The notes under the pieces: model-generated
Databases searched by the model: none
Told to the model about the DNA's origin: nothing
What the model saw: only the letters and a program-made list of their open reading frames with translations
Shown: one piece after another, positions 34,914 through 44,539 of the stretch
How the letters are laid out: each line of letters begins with the position of its first letter
Numbering within the stretch: the first letter of the stretch is position 1
NCBI GenBank assembly: GCA_973895155.1
Contig: OZ316893.1
Coordinates: 19,158,001-19,222,000 of the forward strand
Origin: Marsupella aquatica
Taxonomy: Eukaryota > Marchantiophyta
DNA length: 64,000 nucleotides
Direction: 5' to 3'
Position numbers and translations under genes: made by a program

Positions 34914-36095
34914 TCTTTTACATTGTCAGAGACAGTTCAGATTGCATCTATGAACCCGGTTTGGACAAACCCTGATGTGGGTAAGTTGGCAGAATCAGGT
35001 AGTGATGCAGTAGGGATGACAGGTACCTTGCTGGGGGCGGCTACTGCCATGGTATGCACCCCATTATTTTCAGCGACAGACATGCTGAACTTGGGAGTTG
35101 GTCCTGCAGAAGTGTTCAGATTGGCAGCTACACTCTGTGAGGACACTCCAGTGGTTGCTTCCCATGCAGAAGCAACTTGCAGTGTTGATGTAGTGAAGAC
35201 CATGCCACCTACTGCTACTAGTGAGACATGGCATGCAGCAGCAGTGAGGTTGGTGGATTTACCAGTACGCCCTGCATTTGAGAGGACTAGGTTTAAACCT
35301 AGTGTTGTATCATTGGATAATCGAAGTGGTATCTTTCGATTAGTTGGGCCTTCTGGAGCAGTATACCAGCCAGAGAGGGTGTTACTAGATACTGGTGCTC
35401 AGCCCTTGATGTTGGGAAAGTCTGTCATACATGGATTGGGATTGCGTCCAAAGGATTTGGAGGATTGTCCCTTTCCCATTCAAACTTCATTGGGGGGACC
35501 TACACCTACACAGCACATTACCAGGAGACCTCTTGATTTGAGGATTCAGGAAGGTCATACCACAGATAGCTCACAGATATAGGCGCGAGCTATTCTGACT
35601 AAGGTAGAGTCATATGATGTGTTGGTGGGATGTACAGTGCTCTACCCCATGGGATTTATTCTTGATTTTTGGGAGGAATCAGTGTCATATAGACCTGATT
35701 GGCAGTCAAAAGATGCTCGATTGAGAAACTTGCCAGTGAGATTTAGTGGACCAATGGGAGGCCCTAAATCCACACCATTGTCTTTGGCAACATTCAGTGG
35801 TCTAATTACTGGATTTGATGATTTGATTGAGGGTAATGCGCATGCAGCAGATGTTCCACCATTGGAGGAGTCTCATAAGGAGCACATCATGCGAGGATTA
35901 CCTATTGCCAGTGTTGTGCCACCAGTATGGGGCACTGCACAGGCCTTGCCACAGACAGCAGCACGATTGGTACATGATGCATGGCGTCATGCTTTTACAC
36001 CACAGTCAGGAGCAGAGCAGCCTCTTGCAGATGGACCTGTGACTCTTTCACCATTGGATACCACTCCTATTGCTTGGCAGTATCCACCGGAGGGT
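34914..36095 (+). pseudogene. Protease region of the gypsy polyprotein
   Basis: Retroviral-type aspartic protease. The active-site triad DTG is at 35388-35396 in the context VLLDTGAQPLMLG. A flap/helix-like part DVLVGCTVLYPMGF follows near 35620-35660. Stops at 34911 and 35580 interrupt it. The reading frame is shared with the methyltransferase downstream, so in the active ancestor both were parts of one polyprotein, with no separate start needed. Confidence 0.75.
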
Positions 36096-37030
36096 ATTTG
36101 TTTGTTGGATCTTTTTGGTGGGATTAGCACTGGATTGGCTGTTGTTCTTCAGGCAGGAATTCCTGTGCATCGTTATTTGTATGTGGAGTCAGATGAGACA
36201 GCACGAAGGGTCTCATTGTGACATGTGGCTATGTTGGTGGATAGATATCCACAATTGCTGCCAGTGGATGCTGTTCGTGGTTATCAGCATGCACTACCTA
36301 CTGATATTTCATTGCTGGGGGCAGATCATCTGCATCGTGTTGGCCCCATTGATTTGGTGATTGTTGGTTGGCCATGTCAGGGCGAATCTAGAGCTGGCGT
36401 TGGGCATATACTTCATGATCCACGCTCTGCATTGTTTTGGGAGATGTTACGGGTGCTGCATCATCTCCAGCTACATCAGACACAGTCTCCAGCATACATT
36501 TTGGAGAATGTGCCATTGTTAGGTGATGATCGTAGTCGGATTGTTGCCAATGGTCACCAGGTGAGGTCTTGGATTGGACCTGCTGTGTTATTGGATGCTG
36601 CACGTGTGGGTTCTCATGCACATCGTCCACGCTTGTGGTGGACTAATTTGATCCCATGTGAGGTGCTGAAGCGCGCATTTGACAGCATTTCACGCTCACC
36701 AGCCTTAGTGTTGGATGATATTTTGGATCTAGGGCATCGTGCACAGGGTGTGACCCAACCTGATAGACCTCCATTGGCAATGGTCAATGCAGTTTGATGC
36801 CCACGTTGTGCATTACCCACTCTTGTAAGCCACTCTGCTTCATATGCATTCAGAGCAGGTGGCCCTGGACTTGTGTGGGACACAGCTCTCTAGCAGTTAG
36901 CGGAACCTACTGCTGATGAGAGAGAGCGTGCTATGGGATTTTTGACTGGCACCACTGCAGTTGCCTCTATGTAAGAGGGTTTGCGGCGCCAGGTTCTTGG
37001 TCAAGCAATGGACCTGAATTGTTTGACTTG
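36096..37030 (+). pseudogene. C5-cytosine DNA methyltransferase domain (DNMT3-like) inside pol
   Basis: Transfers methyl from S-adenosylmethionine to cytosine. Motif I is LLDLFGGISTGL (36096-36137). Motif II is YVESDE. Motif IV is VIVGWPCQGES, with the catalytic PCQ at 36372-36380. Motif VI is YILENV (ENV at 36504-36512). Motif VIII is HAHRPRLWW (about 36615-36640). A CPRC pair lies in the recognition region. Motif IX is EPTADERERAMGF (36903-36941). Motif X is LGQAMDLNCLTW (about 36990-37030). Order I to X is canonical, so this is not a permuted DRM. The Asp-Leu-Phe-Gly-Gly and His-x-x-Arg patterns look DNMT3-like. It stays in the gypsy frame, with stops at 36219, 36795, 36891 and 36972. All catalytic residues remain visible. 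It probably methylated the element's own DNA; that role is inferred. Confidence 0.88.
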
Positions 37031-38390
37031 GATTATCAGCTTGGGAGTAGCTGAACAGTTGCGGATGCGCTCTGCTAGAATTACTAATTATCCCTTGGTG
37101 AGCTTGCGGTCCACTGAGACAGTATTGACCACAGCTGGGGGCGAGCAGACAGTCCATGGACCTATGGCAGGATTGGCCAAGGCTGGACAGATTGTTGAGC
37201 AGGAAGGGACTGCTCAATCTATTGCTAAATAGCAATCATCGGCTATCTCTTCTACCCTACAAAGAGATATTAGGGATTTGGTGGAGAGTTGGGAACCATA
37301 GCTTGGCCCTAAGTTGACAGGGGAGGAGAGACGTCGCATGCATCGATTCCTGAAGAGTTATTGGAATTGTTTTGCATTTAGCATGAAAGATTTGGGGACA
37401 TTAAAGGGTCCTGGTATTCAGATTGAATTGGCTAGTGATGCGCCAATCTTTCGTAGGCCATACCGTTACAATGACATGGAGAGAGCTCTGATTCAAAGCA
37501 GAACTCAAGATTTGTTGGAGGCTAGATTGGTGGAGATTTCATATGGGGAGTATGCATCTGCCACAGTGATGCCAGCCAAGAAGGATGTGCATGGCAATTA
37601 CATAGATAGGCGCATGTGTGGTGATTACAGACCCATTAATCGCCAGACAAATCTGATAGATATGCCATGCCCACACCTGAGGAGATCTTTGATGTTGTGG
37701 GGCATGCAAAGGTTTTCAGTTCATTGGATCTGAGGGCAGGGTACCATCAGCTTCCAATTAGGCATGCTGACAGGTCTAAGACAGCATTCTGGGGGATTGA
37801 TTCTTATGGCAAAGATCGTTTGTATCAGTGGTTATTCTTACCATTTGGGTTGAAGAATGCACTAGCTGAGTTCCAAAGAGTCATGGATCGAATCCTTGCA
37901 GGTTTGGATTTTGTCAGATGTTATATTGATGATATTTTGGTCTATTCTTCTATTGTGGAAGAACATCAGCAGCACTTGCAGACTGTGTTGGAGAGATTGA
38001 GAGCACATGGGTTGAAGCTCCATCCTAGCAAGTGTAAGTTCTTCCAAGACCAGATTGAGTATTTGGGCCACACTATATACCCAGGGGGATTGGGTGTACA
38101 GCAGACTAAAGTGGAGGCCATTACACAGATTCCTTGTCCTACTGATGTGAGAAAAGTTCATGCATTCTTGGGATTGGCGAGCTACTACAGGAGGTATGTT
38201 AAAGGATTTAGCCAGCTTGCTAAACCTTTGACCATACTCACTAAGTTGGATCAGGAATGGATTTGGGGTGATGACCAGGAGCATGCCTTTCAGGAGTTGA
38301 AGCAAAGATTGGCATCATCCCCTATTTTGAGAAGACCCATTTCAGGCAGACCATTTCAGCTACACACTGATGGAGTGGAGTAGGACTTGG
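37031..38390 (+). pseudogene. Reverse transcriptase of the gypsy element
   Basis: Starts after a linker with KLTGEERRRMHRFLKSY. Motifs: PIFRRPYRYND (upstream of fingers), MCGDYRPINRQT, VFSSLDLRAGYHQLPI, FLPFGLKNALAEFQRVMD, catalytic YIDD at 37922-37933 and KCKFFQ with EYLGH. A one-base deletion near 37655 shifts the frame; stops at 37230 and 37299 lie in the linker. A second one-base deletion near 38370, in HTDG at the RNase H entrance, shifts the frame again. Confidence 0.93.
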
Positions 38391-38760
38391 AACAGTGCTG
38401 ACTCAGAAGGATGATGAGGGGAATGAGTTTGTTGTGGCTTATGCCAGTAGATCAAACAATTCAGTAGAGGCTAAGTATAGCTCTTATGAGGGAGAGTGTT
38501 TGGCAGCAGTGTGGGCTGTTGCACACTTTTGTTGCTACTTGTTTGGTAACCTTTTCACCTTGATCACTGATCATCAGCCTCTTAAGTGGTTAATGGAGTC
38601 TGACAAGCTTACAGGGAAGCTTGCACGATGGGCATTGTTGTTACAGGAGTATGATTTCCAGGTGGTGCATAGGCCTGGAAAAGTGAACTTGGATGCAGAT
38701 GGATTAAGCCGCAATCCATGTACCAGTCAGCAGGATGAGACTGGAGCCAGATGGCATGAT
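38391..38760 (+). pseudogene. RNase H of the gypsy element
   Basis: Continues as VVAYASRSNN, AKYSSYEGECLAAVWAVAHF, the TDHQPLKWLM motif and VVHRPGKVNLDADGLSR. This is the Ty3/gypsy RNase H pattern, including Glu and Asp catalytic positions. It degrades the RNA strand after first-strand synthesis. Confidence 0.9.
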
Positions 38761-40200
38761 GAGTCAGATAAGAAGATGGTGCCAGGATGGCATGCATCTG
38801 CCTTTCTTTGTTGGGTGCCAGCATACAGTGGATCTGTGGACTCTACCTCATTGGATGGAGTGGATGATGAGTCTTCAGATGTGGATGTTGGTGAGGTAAC
38901 TTCTGGACAGCAAGATATTCACAATGATGTGAGAGTGTTGGAATATCTGTGCAGTGGTTCTATTGTTGGCAGTGTTGATGTCAAAGAACGTGACAAGGTT
39001 GTACAAAGAGCCAAGAGGTTTCGATGGGAGGGAAACCATCTTTTGAGAGTACTGCATGATGGTAGGGTGTTGGTGGTACCAAAACCATCACAACGAGTAC
39101 ATTTGGTGCGACATGCACACGAGGAGTTGGGTCACTTTAGTGTGAAGCACACTTATAGCTTGCTGCAGACACAGTATTGGTGGCGTGGTATGCACACTCA
39201 TGTCCAGCAGTTGATAGCTAAGTGTGTGGTATGCGATAGAGTGAGAGCATCATTTAATGCTCCCACTCCCCAGTTGCACCCGTTACCGATCATGGGTTTG
39301 GGATATCGTTGGAGTTTGGATTTTGCTGGTCCATTACCTCTTACCCAATGCCATAATCGGTATGTTTTGGTCATGGTGGAGCACTCCCCAAGTGGATTGA
39401 GCTAGTGGCGTTGCCAGATAAAGCCAATGGAGGAGTTGCTGCTACATTTTTGGATCGCGTACTCAATCATTTTGGAGCACGAAGCTGAGGTGTTGACTGA
39501 TCAGGGAACTGAGTTCCGTGGAGAGTTTGAGAGTTTGTGTGAGTTACAAGCTTTGATTGATCATCGTACTACCTCTCGTGATCATCCTGAGGCAGATGGA
39601 TTAGCTGAGAGAGTTGTGCAAACTGTGAAGAGAGGATTGCGTAAGTATGGCTTGCAGGTTGGTCATCTGGGAGATTGGGATCTCCAGCTACCTTGGTTAG
39701 CTATGGGCTACCGTTTCAGTCGGCAAGCATCACTTGCATCATTCTCACCTTACTTTTTGCTCTATGGTAGAGAGCCAGATTTGCCAGCAGCTATTCGTCG
39801 TGATGCTGCACCAATTGTGAACTTGGATGATCCTGATGTTTGGGTCAAGGTGTGTTCAGAGAGAGCACGGATATTTCAGAGAGTGATACCCATGGCTTTT
39901 GACAACCTTGCCATTGCCCAACATCGTGATACTTTGAGGTATGCCACTATTCGTGGAGGAGGTTACCGTGCAAGCATTCGACGATTTTATCCTGGTGATT
40001 ATGTTTATTTGCAGCAGACAGCACCCACAACACTTGATGTGACCGCAGGCCGGACAATCTTACGTGTGCGTGAAGTGTTGCCTTCTGGTATCCTGATGTT
40101 GGAGGGACGCGATGATATGGTTTGGAAGGATCATGTGCGCAACTGTGCACCATGTCACCTTCCCAACATTGATGGTACAGTAGATCCAAGCTTGGCACAT
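38761..40200 (+). pseudogene. Integrase of the gypsy element
   Basis: Zinc-binding HHCC part: HAHEELGHFSVKHTYSLL followed by CVVCDR (about 39110-39240). The catalytic core shows D in SLDFAGPL (about 39313), D in LTDQGTEFRG (about 39500) and E in ADGLAERVVQ (about 39600). The C-terminal domain follows with RRFYPGDYVYLQ and RVREVLPSGILMLEGRD. Two compensating frameshifts lie near 39385 and 39485. The core residues are preserved apart from these. Confidence 0.9.
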
Positions 40201-40359
40201 GTTCGTGCTGGCTTGAAATGTATGTTGTGTGGATCTGCTCAGGGAGCAGCTACTATGTTGATTTGTGATAAGTGTTCTAGAGGATGGCACATGTCATGTT
40301 TGACACCACCATTGCAGGTGATTCCTAGTGGATCATGGTTGTGTCTTCAGTGTCGGTGA
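40201..40359 (+). pseudogene. PHD finger fused to the integrase C-terminus
   Basis: A C4HC3 zinc finger ends the polyprotein: C-x2-C, 11 residues, C-x2-C, 4 residues, H-x2-C, 14 residues, then C-x2-C, with Trp before His (GWHMSC) and near the end (GSWLC). First Cys codon 40219-40221, stop 40357-40359. PHD fingers read histone H3 tails. In this position it takes the place of the chromodomain of chromoviruses, so a role in choosing insertion sites is likely but inferred. The stretch itself is unbroken. Confidence 0.88.
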
Positions 40360-40521
40360 AGCCGACTAGTTATCATTTGTGTTCTCTTGGCAGATATGGA
40401 TTGCAGGTAGGTGATCGATGGGGCTCACTTGCACCCGGCCTCCTGATCTTCACACCTAAAAAGGTGTATATCAACCTTGTAGAACTCATGACTAGCTAGA
40501 GTTAGGGGACCTTACTCCCAG

Positions 40522-40533
40522 CTAGGGGGCGAT
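40522..40533 (+). other. Polypurine tract of the gypsy element
   Basis: TAGGGGGCGAT-type purine-rich run lies directly before TGTGGGTTTTGG, the left end of segment A. It marks the internal side of the 3' LTR. Confidence 0.65.
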
Positions 40534-40999
40534 TGTGGGTTTTGGACATGTGTGGACATGAGTTCCACTTGTATTCCATTCTCTTGTGTTTGTGATGTGG
40601 CAGTGTGACTATGTGTGGATGTATGTGACAAGCGATGTATGTTGTGTAGCGATGTGTATGCGCACTACAGCTGTCACACCATTCTAGGTAGTGTTAGAGT
40701 GTATCGTACTATCTAGATCCGTATGTTTGGTATGTATGCTATATGAGCTAATAAGGTTCCGTCAGGTTTGTGTGAGAGGGTACTTCTCACTTGTGAGGCA
40801 TTGAAAGGTCATCTTTCAATGTTGAGCCTTGGAGAGAGAGGAGCTTGAGTGGCTATGGTGGTTGTGAGCTCCGCTTGTGTAACGTGGATTCCTTGAGTAG
40901 TGCAAGGTGCGTTGGCTTGACATACGTGTGTGATCGGATCGGTGTGGGATCAATGGGGTATTGTTGACCGAGATCGTTGTGCCGATTGTATGGAGATTA
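40534..40999 (+). repeat. 3' LTR, segments A and B
   Basis: Segment A is 40534-40669 (136 bp, TGTGGG to CACTACA). Segment B is 40672-40999, homologous to the 5' LTR. At the A/B join lies the palindrome ACAGCTGT. With the purine tract at its left, A+B is best read as U3-R-U5. Confidence 0.75.
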
Positions 41000-41000
41000 T

Positions 41001-41136
41001 TGTGGGTTTTGGACATGTGTGGACATGAGTTCCACTTGTATTCCATTCTCTTGTGTTTGTGATGTGGCAGTGTGACTATGTGTGGATGTATGTGACAAGC
41101 GATGTATGTTGTGTAGCGATGTGTATGCGCACGACA
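41001..41136 (+). repeat. Extra LTR segment A' after the 3' LTR
   Basis: 136 bp, differing from 40534-40669 at a single base (CACTACA versus CACGACA). It follows segment B with no spacer beyond one T, and is followed by the AATT flank. Confidence 0.9.
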
Positions 41137-41140
41137 AATT

Positions 41141-43549
41141 AAATCTCTCTCCGCAAGCTTTGCAACTTGAATACTACTAGTAAACATCAGCATCAACATT
41201 AGTAACTTCCCAATTTCATGGTTTTGATAGGAAGGTCCTGCACCTAAGCACACCAACTAGGTGAGCTATGTGAGTTCTGAGAAATTATGGATCCAAAGCT
41301 CCAAATCTTAATCCTTTTTGTACAATGAAATACAATTTGCTGAGATGGGAGATTTCCTGAGCAGGCATCTGAAATGGTCCCTGGAACTTTCATGAGCGGG
41401 CCTAGTAGGAGAAGTCCCTCGACAAATACTGTCGTTGTTGAGATGAGGACCACCACTGAGCAGATGGCAGCGTGCACACCTATTGACATCTTCCCTTGTG
41501 TCAATTGATCAAGCGGGCCGATATTGCTACTGTCCCTGGATCATCACTATTCGTAACAAATGCTAGTCTGAGCAAGGACCTGGACCAGGCAGGAACTTCA
41601 GATAATAATGAATTGATTGTTGTTCAAATCAATCTTCTTGTGCCCATGTAAATGGTCAATTTCAAAGTGAAGCAACACAACATGGCAGTTACGAATCACG
41701 TTACTGCAGCGGCAGAAGGTAACCGGGAAAATAGCAACCTGCAATGGCTTCCTTAACAAACTAAGAGACTGAAGTGCTTGAATTTTGTAACAGTCTAAAT
41801 ATCTTCAACTCATCCTCAGATTACTAGCATTGGTCGAGTCACGAATCCTAAGGACTGACTCCCTCCGTGTTTTGTCAGAGAGTCCAACTGATGCTTTTCA
41901 AGTGCACAGATCGTTCTTACAAAATTTATCTTCAAAGAGACATCAGCTCGGCCCAAACAATATGCTTGATAGGATATGATCTGAGTCATCACCGTTTGGA
42001 CATAATGATTAACCCTTGAAGAAATAAATGATATACTCCAAATGTCATTGACTCATTTGTCATGATGGCAGGTCTCATACTCATCAAAGATTCTGTTGCG
42101 ATATGCTGCACTACAAAGGTTATCAATTCAAACAGCATGGGATGGAGGTCAGATGATGCGCACGTAATCTCAAATTGAAAGAGGGGTTGGAATCAAATAT
42201 CCAAAAGTAGATTTCGCATGATACACAACAAATGAAGTGTCCTCAAATTGAAGAGAAGAATCAAGGTGGATGGGAACTGAAATTGAGGAACCACTGTGCA
42301 TATTGAACCAACGGCAGACCTCAGGACATCATCGTGCAGTCAACTCTCTAGATGATTGTTTGAATTTTGTCAGTGGAGCCCACAACTTTGAAACAATTGC
42401 CATGGTGGGATGGGTCCATATTTGGCAGTGAAGTGTCGCGGAATCTTTGTTGGATGAATTTGAACGATGAGCCAAGTGTTGTGAATTGTCGCTGAAAGCT
42501 GGTTGAAAGTTCTAAGTCCGCTGGAATTCAATGATGCACGAGCATGCTTGAAATATGGGAGAATACTGAAAGAGAAATTGAAGCCTCTATTTAGACCATC
42601 ACCATTTGGAGCACGTATTGTGATGGTTAGCTCACGACTGGGATCACTTAAGGTAACATAATGTGGACTAACATTTCTTTCAGCATTTGTCTCTACTATA
42701 CTGCATCACTATACCGCTCAGGAAAGGATCCAAATAGGAGGAGCGAGGTGGGAAAGGAAAGGTTTGTAGGTCCGACTTGACATTGGAAATGAATCCGGCG
42801 CCTTTCGTTGTAGCTCAAACGATTCTCAAGATCATTCTGCCAGGTGGAGATAGACTACAGCATAGCTCTGCTTTGCAAAACTTGTGAAATTAGATTTCTT
42901 ACAAACTGGCAGAACCTCTCTCAAAAGAATGAGATGTTGTATATAAATCAATTACCTAGTTGGTAATTGATTTATATACGCTCGATTGACCCACTTGAGA
43001 GTAGTGGACATACATTTATGGAAATGGTTGTGCAGGACTCAAAGGCTCGCCCATAACGCAAGATAGTGTTGTTTAAAGTTTGCATAGATGAGCGGGGTGA
43101 CTCCACCTGAAATCTTGCCATAGCTTTCATGATCAATGGAGACAAGGGGGCTTTCTGGAGAGTAGCATTCCTGGGATACCAAGGCACGCTGTACGACAGG
43201 AAGGGTCGCCATTACTTCAAAGACTTTAATTCGTGACACCATTGATCTCATATTCGTAGACAACCAATCCTACTACTAAGCCCCAACTTTATGTATGTTG
43301 CTGCCAATGAACATGATGCTGGTGCTGGAATCATGGCTGAATTGGATTTCTAATTGTAATTTTCATGGTCGTCGTGCAGACTTGTTACTTGGATTTAGTC
43401 TTGACTTCATTTGGATCGATAACAACTCAAAAGAGAGCAGTGAAAAGTGACATCTCTGGTTACTCATTTGTGGATGGTGTCGTGAACGGAACTGGGAAAA
43501 GTTACTTGGAAAGAGCATAGGGGGCATACTCAAGAGTCGTGTTCTATTG
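41141..43549. other. Intergenic, no gene recognised
   Basis: No coding exon was found. It holds a perfect 18-bp hairpin at 42939-42979 (listed separately). Short ORFs on the minus strand near 41244-41504 and 42972-43263 have no family signature. Confidence 0.4.
42939..42979. repeat. Perfect 18-bp inverted repeat with 5-base loop
   Basis: Arms GTATATAAATCAATTACC and GGTAATTGATTTATATAC are separated by TAGTT. The AT-rich stem could form a cruciform or RNA hairpin. It could also be a tiny MITE remnant. Confidence 0.9.
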
Positions 43550-43850
43550 TTCCTTTCTTGACCCCCCATTCTCTCACCTTCCCTGCTCTTTTGTTCCTCT
43601 CTTGACCCCCATTCTGCTCACCCTGGCCCCGCTTTCCCTCTTTTTGCTTCCTTCGTTGACCCTCCTTGGCTCCCTTCCTCTTGTCTTCCTCCCTTGACCC
43701 CCATTCTCTCTCGCGTTGGCAGTCACTCCATTGACGCCCATTCTCTCACGTTGGCCGTCCCTCCCTTGACCCCAGTCCCTAGCCGTGGCCCTCCTCCGTC
43801 TCTCCTTCCCAGCCCTTCTCTGCCCTTGCCCCTGCCCCTGCCCCTGAGTA
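43550..43850 (+). repeat. Second copy of the pyrimidine-rich minisatellite and C/T-rich upstream block
   Basis: Contains TTGTTCCTTTCTTGACCCCC, ATTCTCTCACCTTCCCTGC and further decayed units, like 30824-31270. It grades into (CCCCTG)n near 43825. It lies about 0.7-1 kb upstream of UEV1 and may overlap its promoter. Confidence 0.75.
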
Positions 43851-44539
43851 CGCGCTGCTGCGCTGCTGCTCTGCTATGTTTGCTCGCTCTGTTTGCTCTC
43901 GTCTTCGTCGGCTGCTTCTTTCTTTGTGCCGCAATTTTAGAGTAGACAAAGAGTGCATTCATTCCTCCCTCCGCGCTCCCTCCCTCACGCTGCTGCTTTG
44001 CGTGCACACTCTTTCCTCTTCTCTAGAATAGAAGCCCTCACAGAGTCTGTTTGTTCCAGCGGCAGGCAAGGACGAGCGCCTATCGATATACAACAATTTG
44101 CGAGAGCTGCGGACAGAGGAAACGCAGGACGGAAGGGAGGCAGCGGGGCCTTTCCTTTCCTTTCCTTTCCTTTCCTTTGCGTTGCTAGGCCAGGCTCGCA
44201 CGCAGTCGACCATTTTGCTCTGGCAATTCCGCGGGCTTGTGCAGGTGGAAGATGAAGCCGTGTAGTCCCGATTGCAAGAAGCTGGTAGTAGTGAATGTGT
44301 GACAGCCGCTCGAGGCGGAGGCGGAGGTTAAGATTGAGAGACAGAGAACCAGGCACAAGAGTTGCCAATTTGCTTGGATTCGTATTTTGTTGATTAGGTC
44401 TGTCTGGTCTGGTCTGGTGTACGAAACTGGACGAAGATTATTAGGTTTTAAATCGTCAGAAAGGAAGACCAAGGGCGAATCTGAGCGAGCCAGGCTCATC
44501 AAACTTTCTTTCTTCGGTGGTCCTCATTTGAAGATCGGA
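43851..44539 (+). promoter_or_regulatory. UEV1 upstream and 5' UTR region with (TTTCC)5
   Basis: A pyrimidine microsatellite of five TTTCC units lies at 44151-44175. Long CT tracts near plant transcription starts are common. No TATA box was assigned. A C/T-rich leader and the ATG at 44540 follow. Confidence 0.4.

Larger units (their letters stand above)
31668..41136 (+). mobile_element. Ty3/gypsy retrotransposon with embedded DNA methyltransferase and PHD finger
   Basis: Order of parts: LTR segment B, primer site, gag with CCHC knuckle, protease, C5 DNA methyltransferase, reverse transcriptase, RNase H, integrase, PHD finger, purine tract, then LTR segments A, B, A'. RT before integrase makes it Ty3/gypsy. 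Flanking AATT (31664-31667 and 41137-41140) is a possible short target duplication for the outer ends TGTCACACC and GCACGACA. The element has ten in-frame stops (33530, 34329, 34911, 35580, 36219, 36795, 36891, 36972, 37230, 37299) and several frameshifts, so this copy is dead. The B segments still match at about 97 %, so the insertion is fairly young. Confidence 0.9.

Noticed and set aside
36096-37030. Permuted DRM-type methyltransferase or DNMT2
   Set aside because: Motifs run I to X in canonical order, which excludes the DRM permutation. The HRPRLWW and ERAMGF patterns fit DNMT3 better than DNMT2, though only a phylogeny can settle it.
36096-37030. Host methyltransferase gene interrupted by a retrotransposon
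   Set aside because: The domain shares the reading frame with the protease before it and the RT after it, has no introns and no start of its own.
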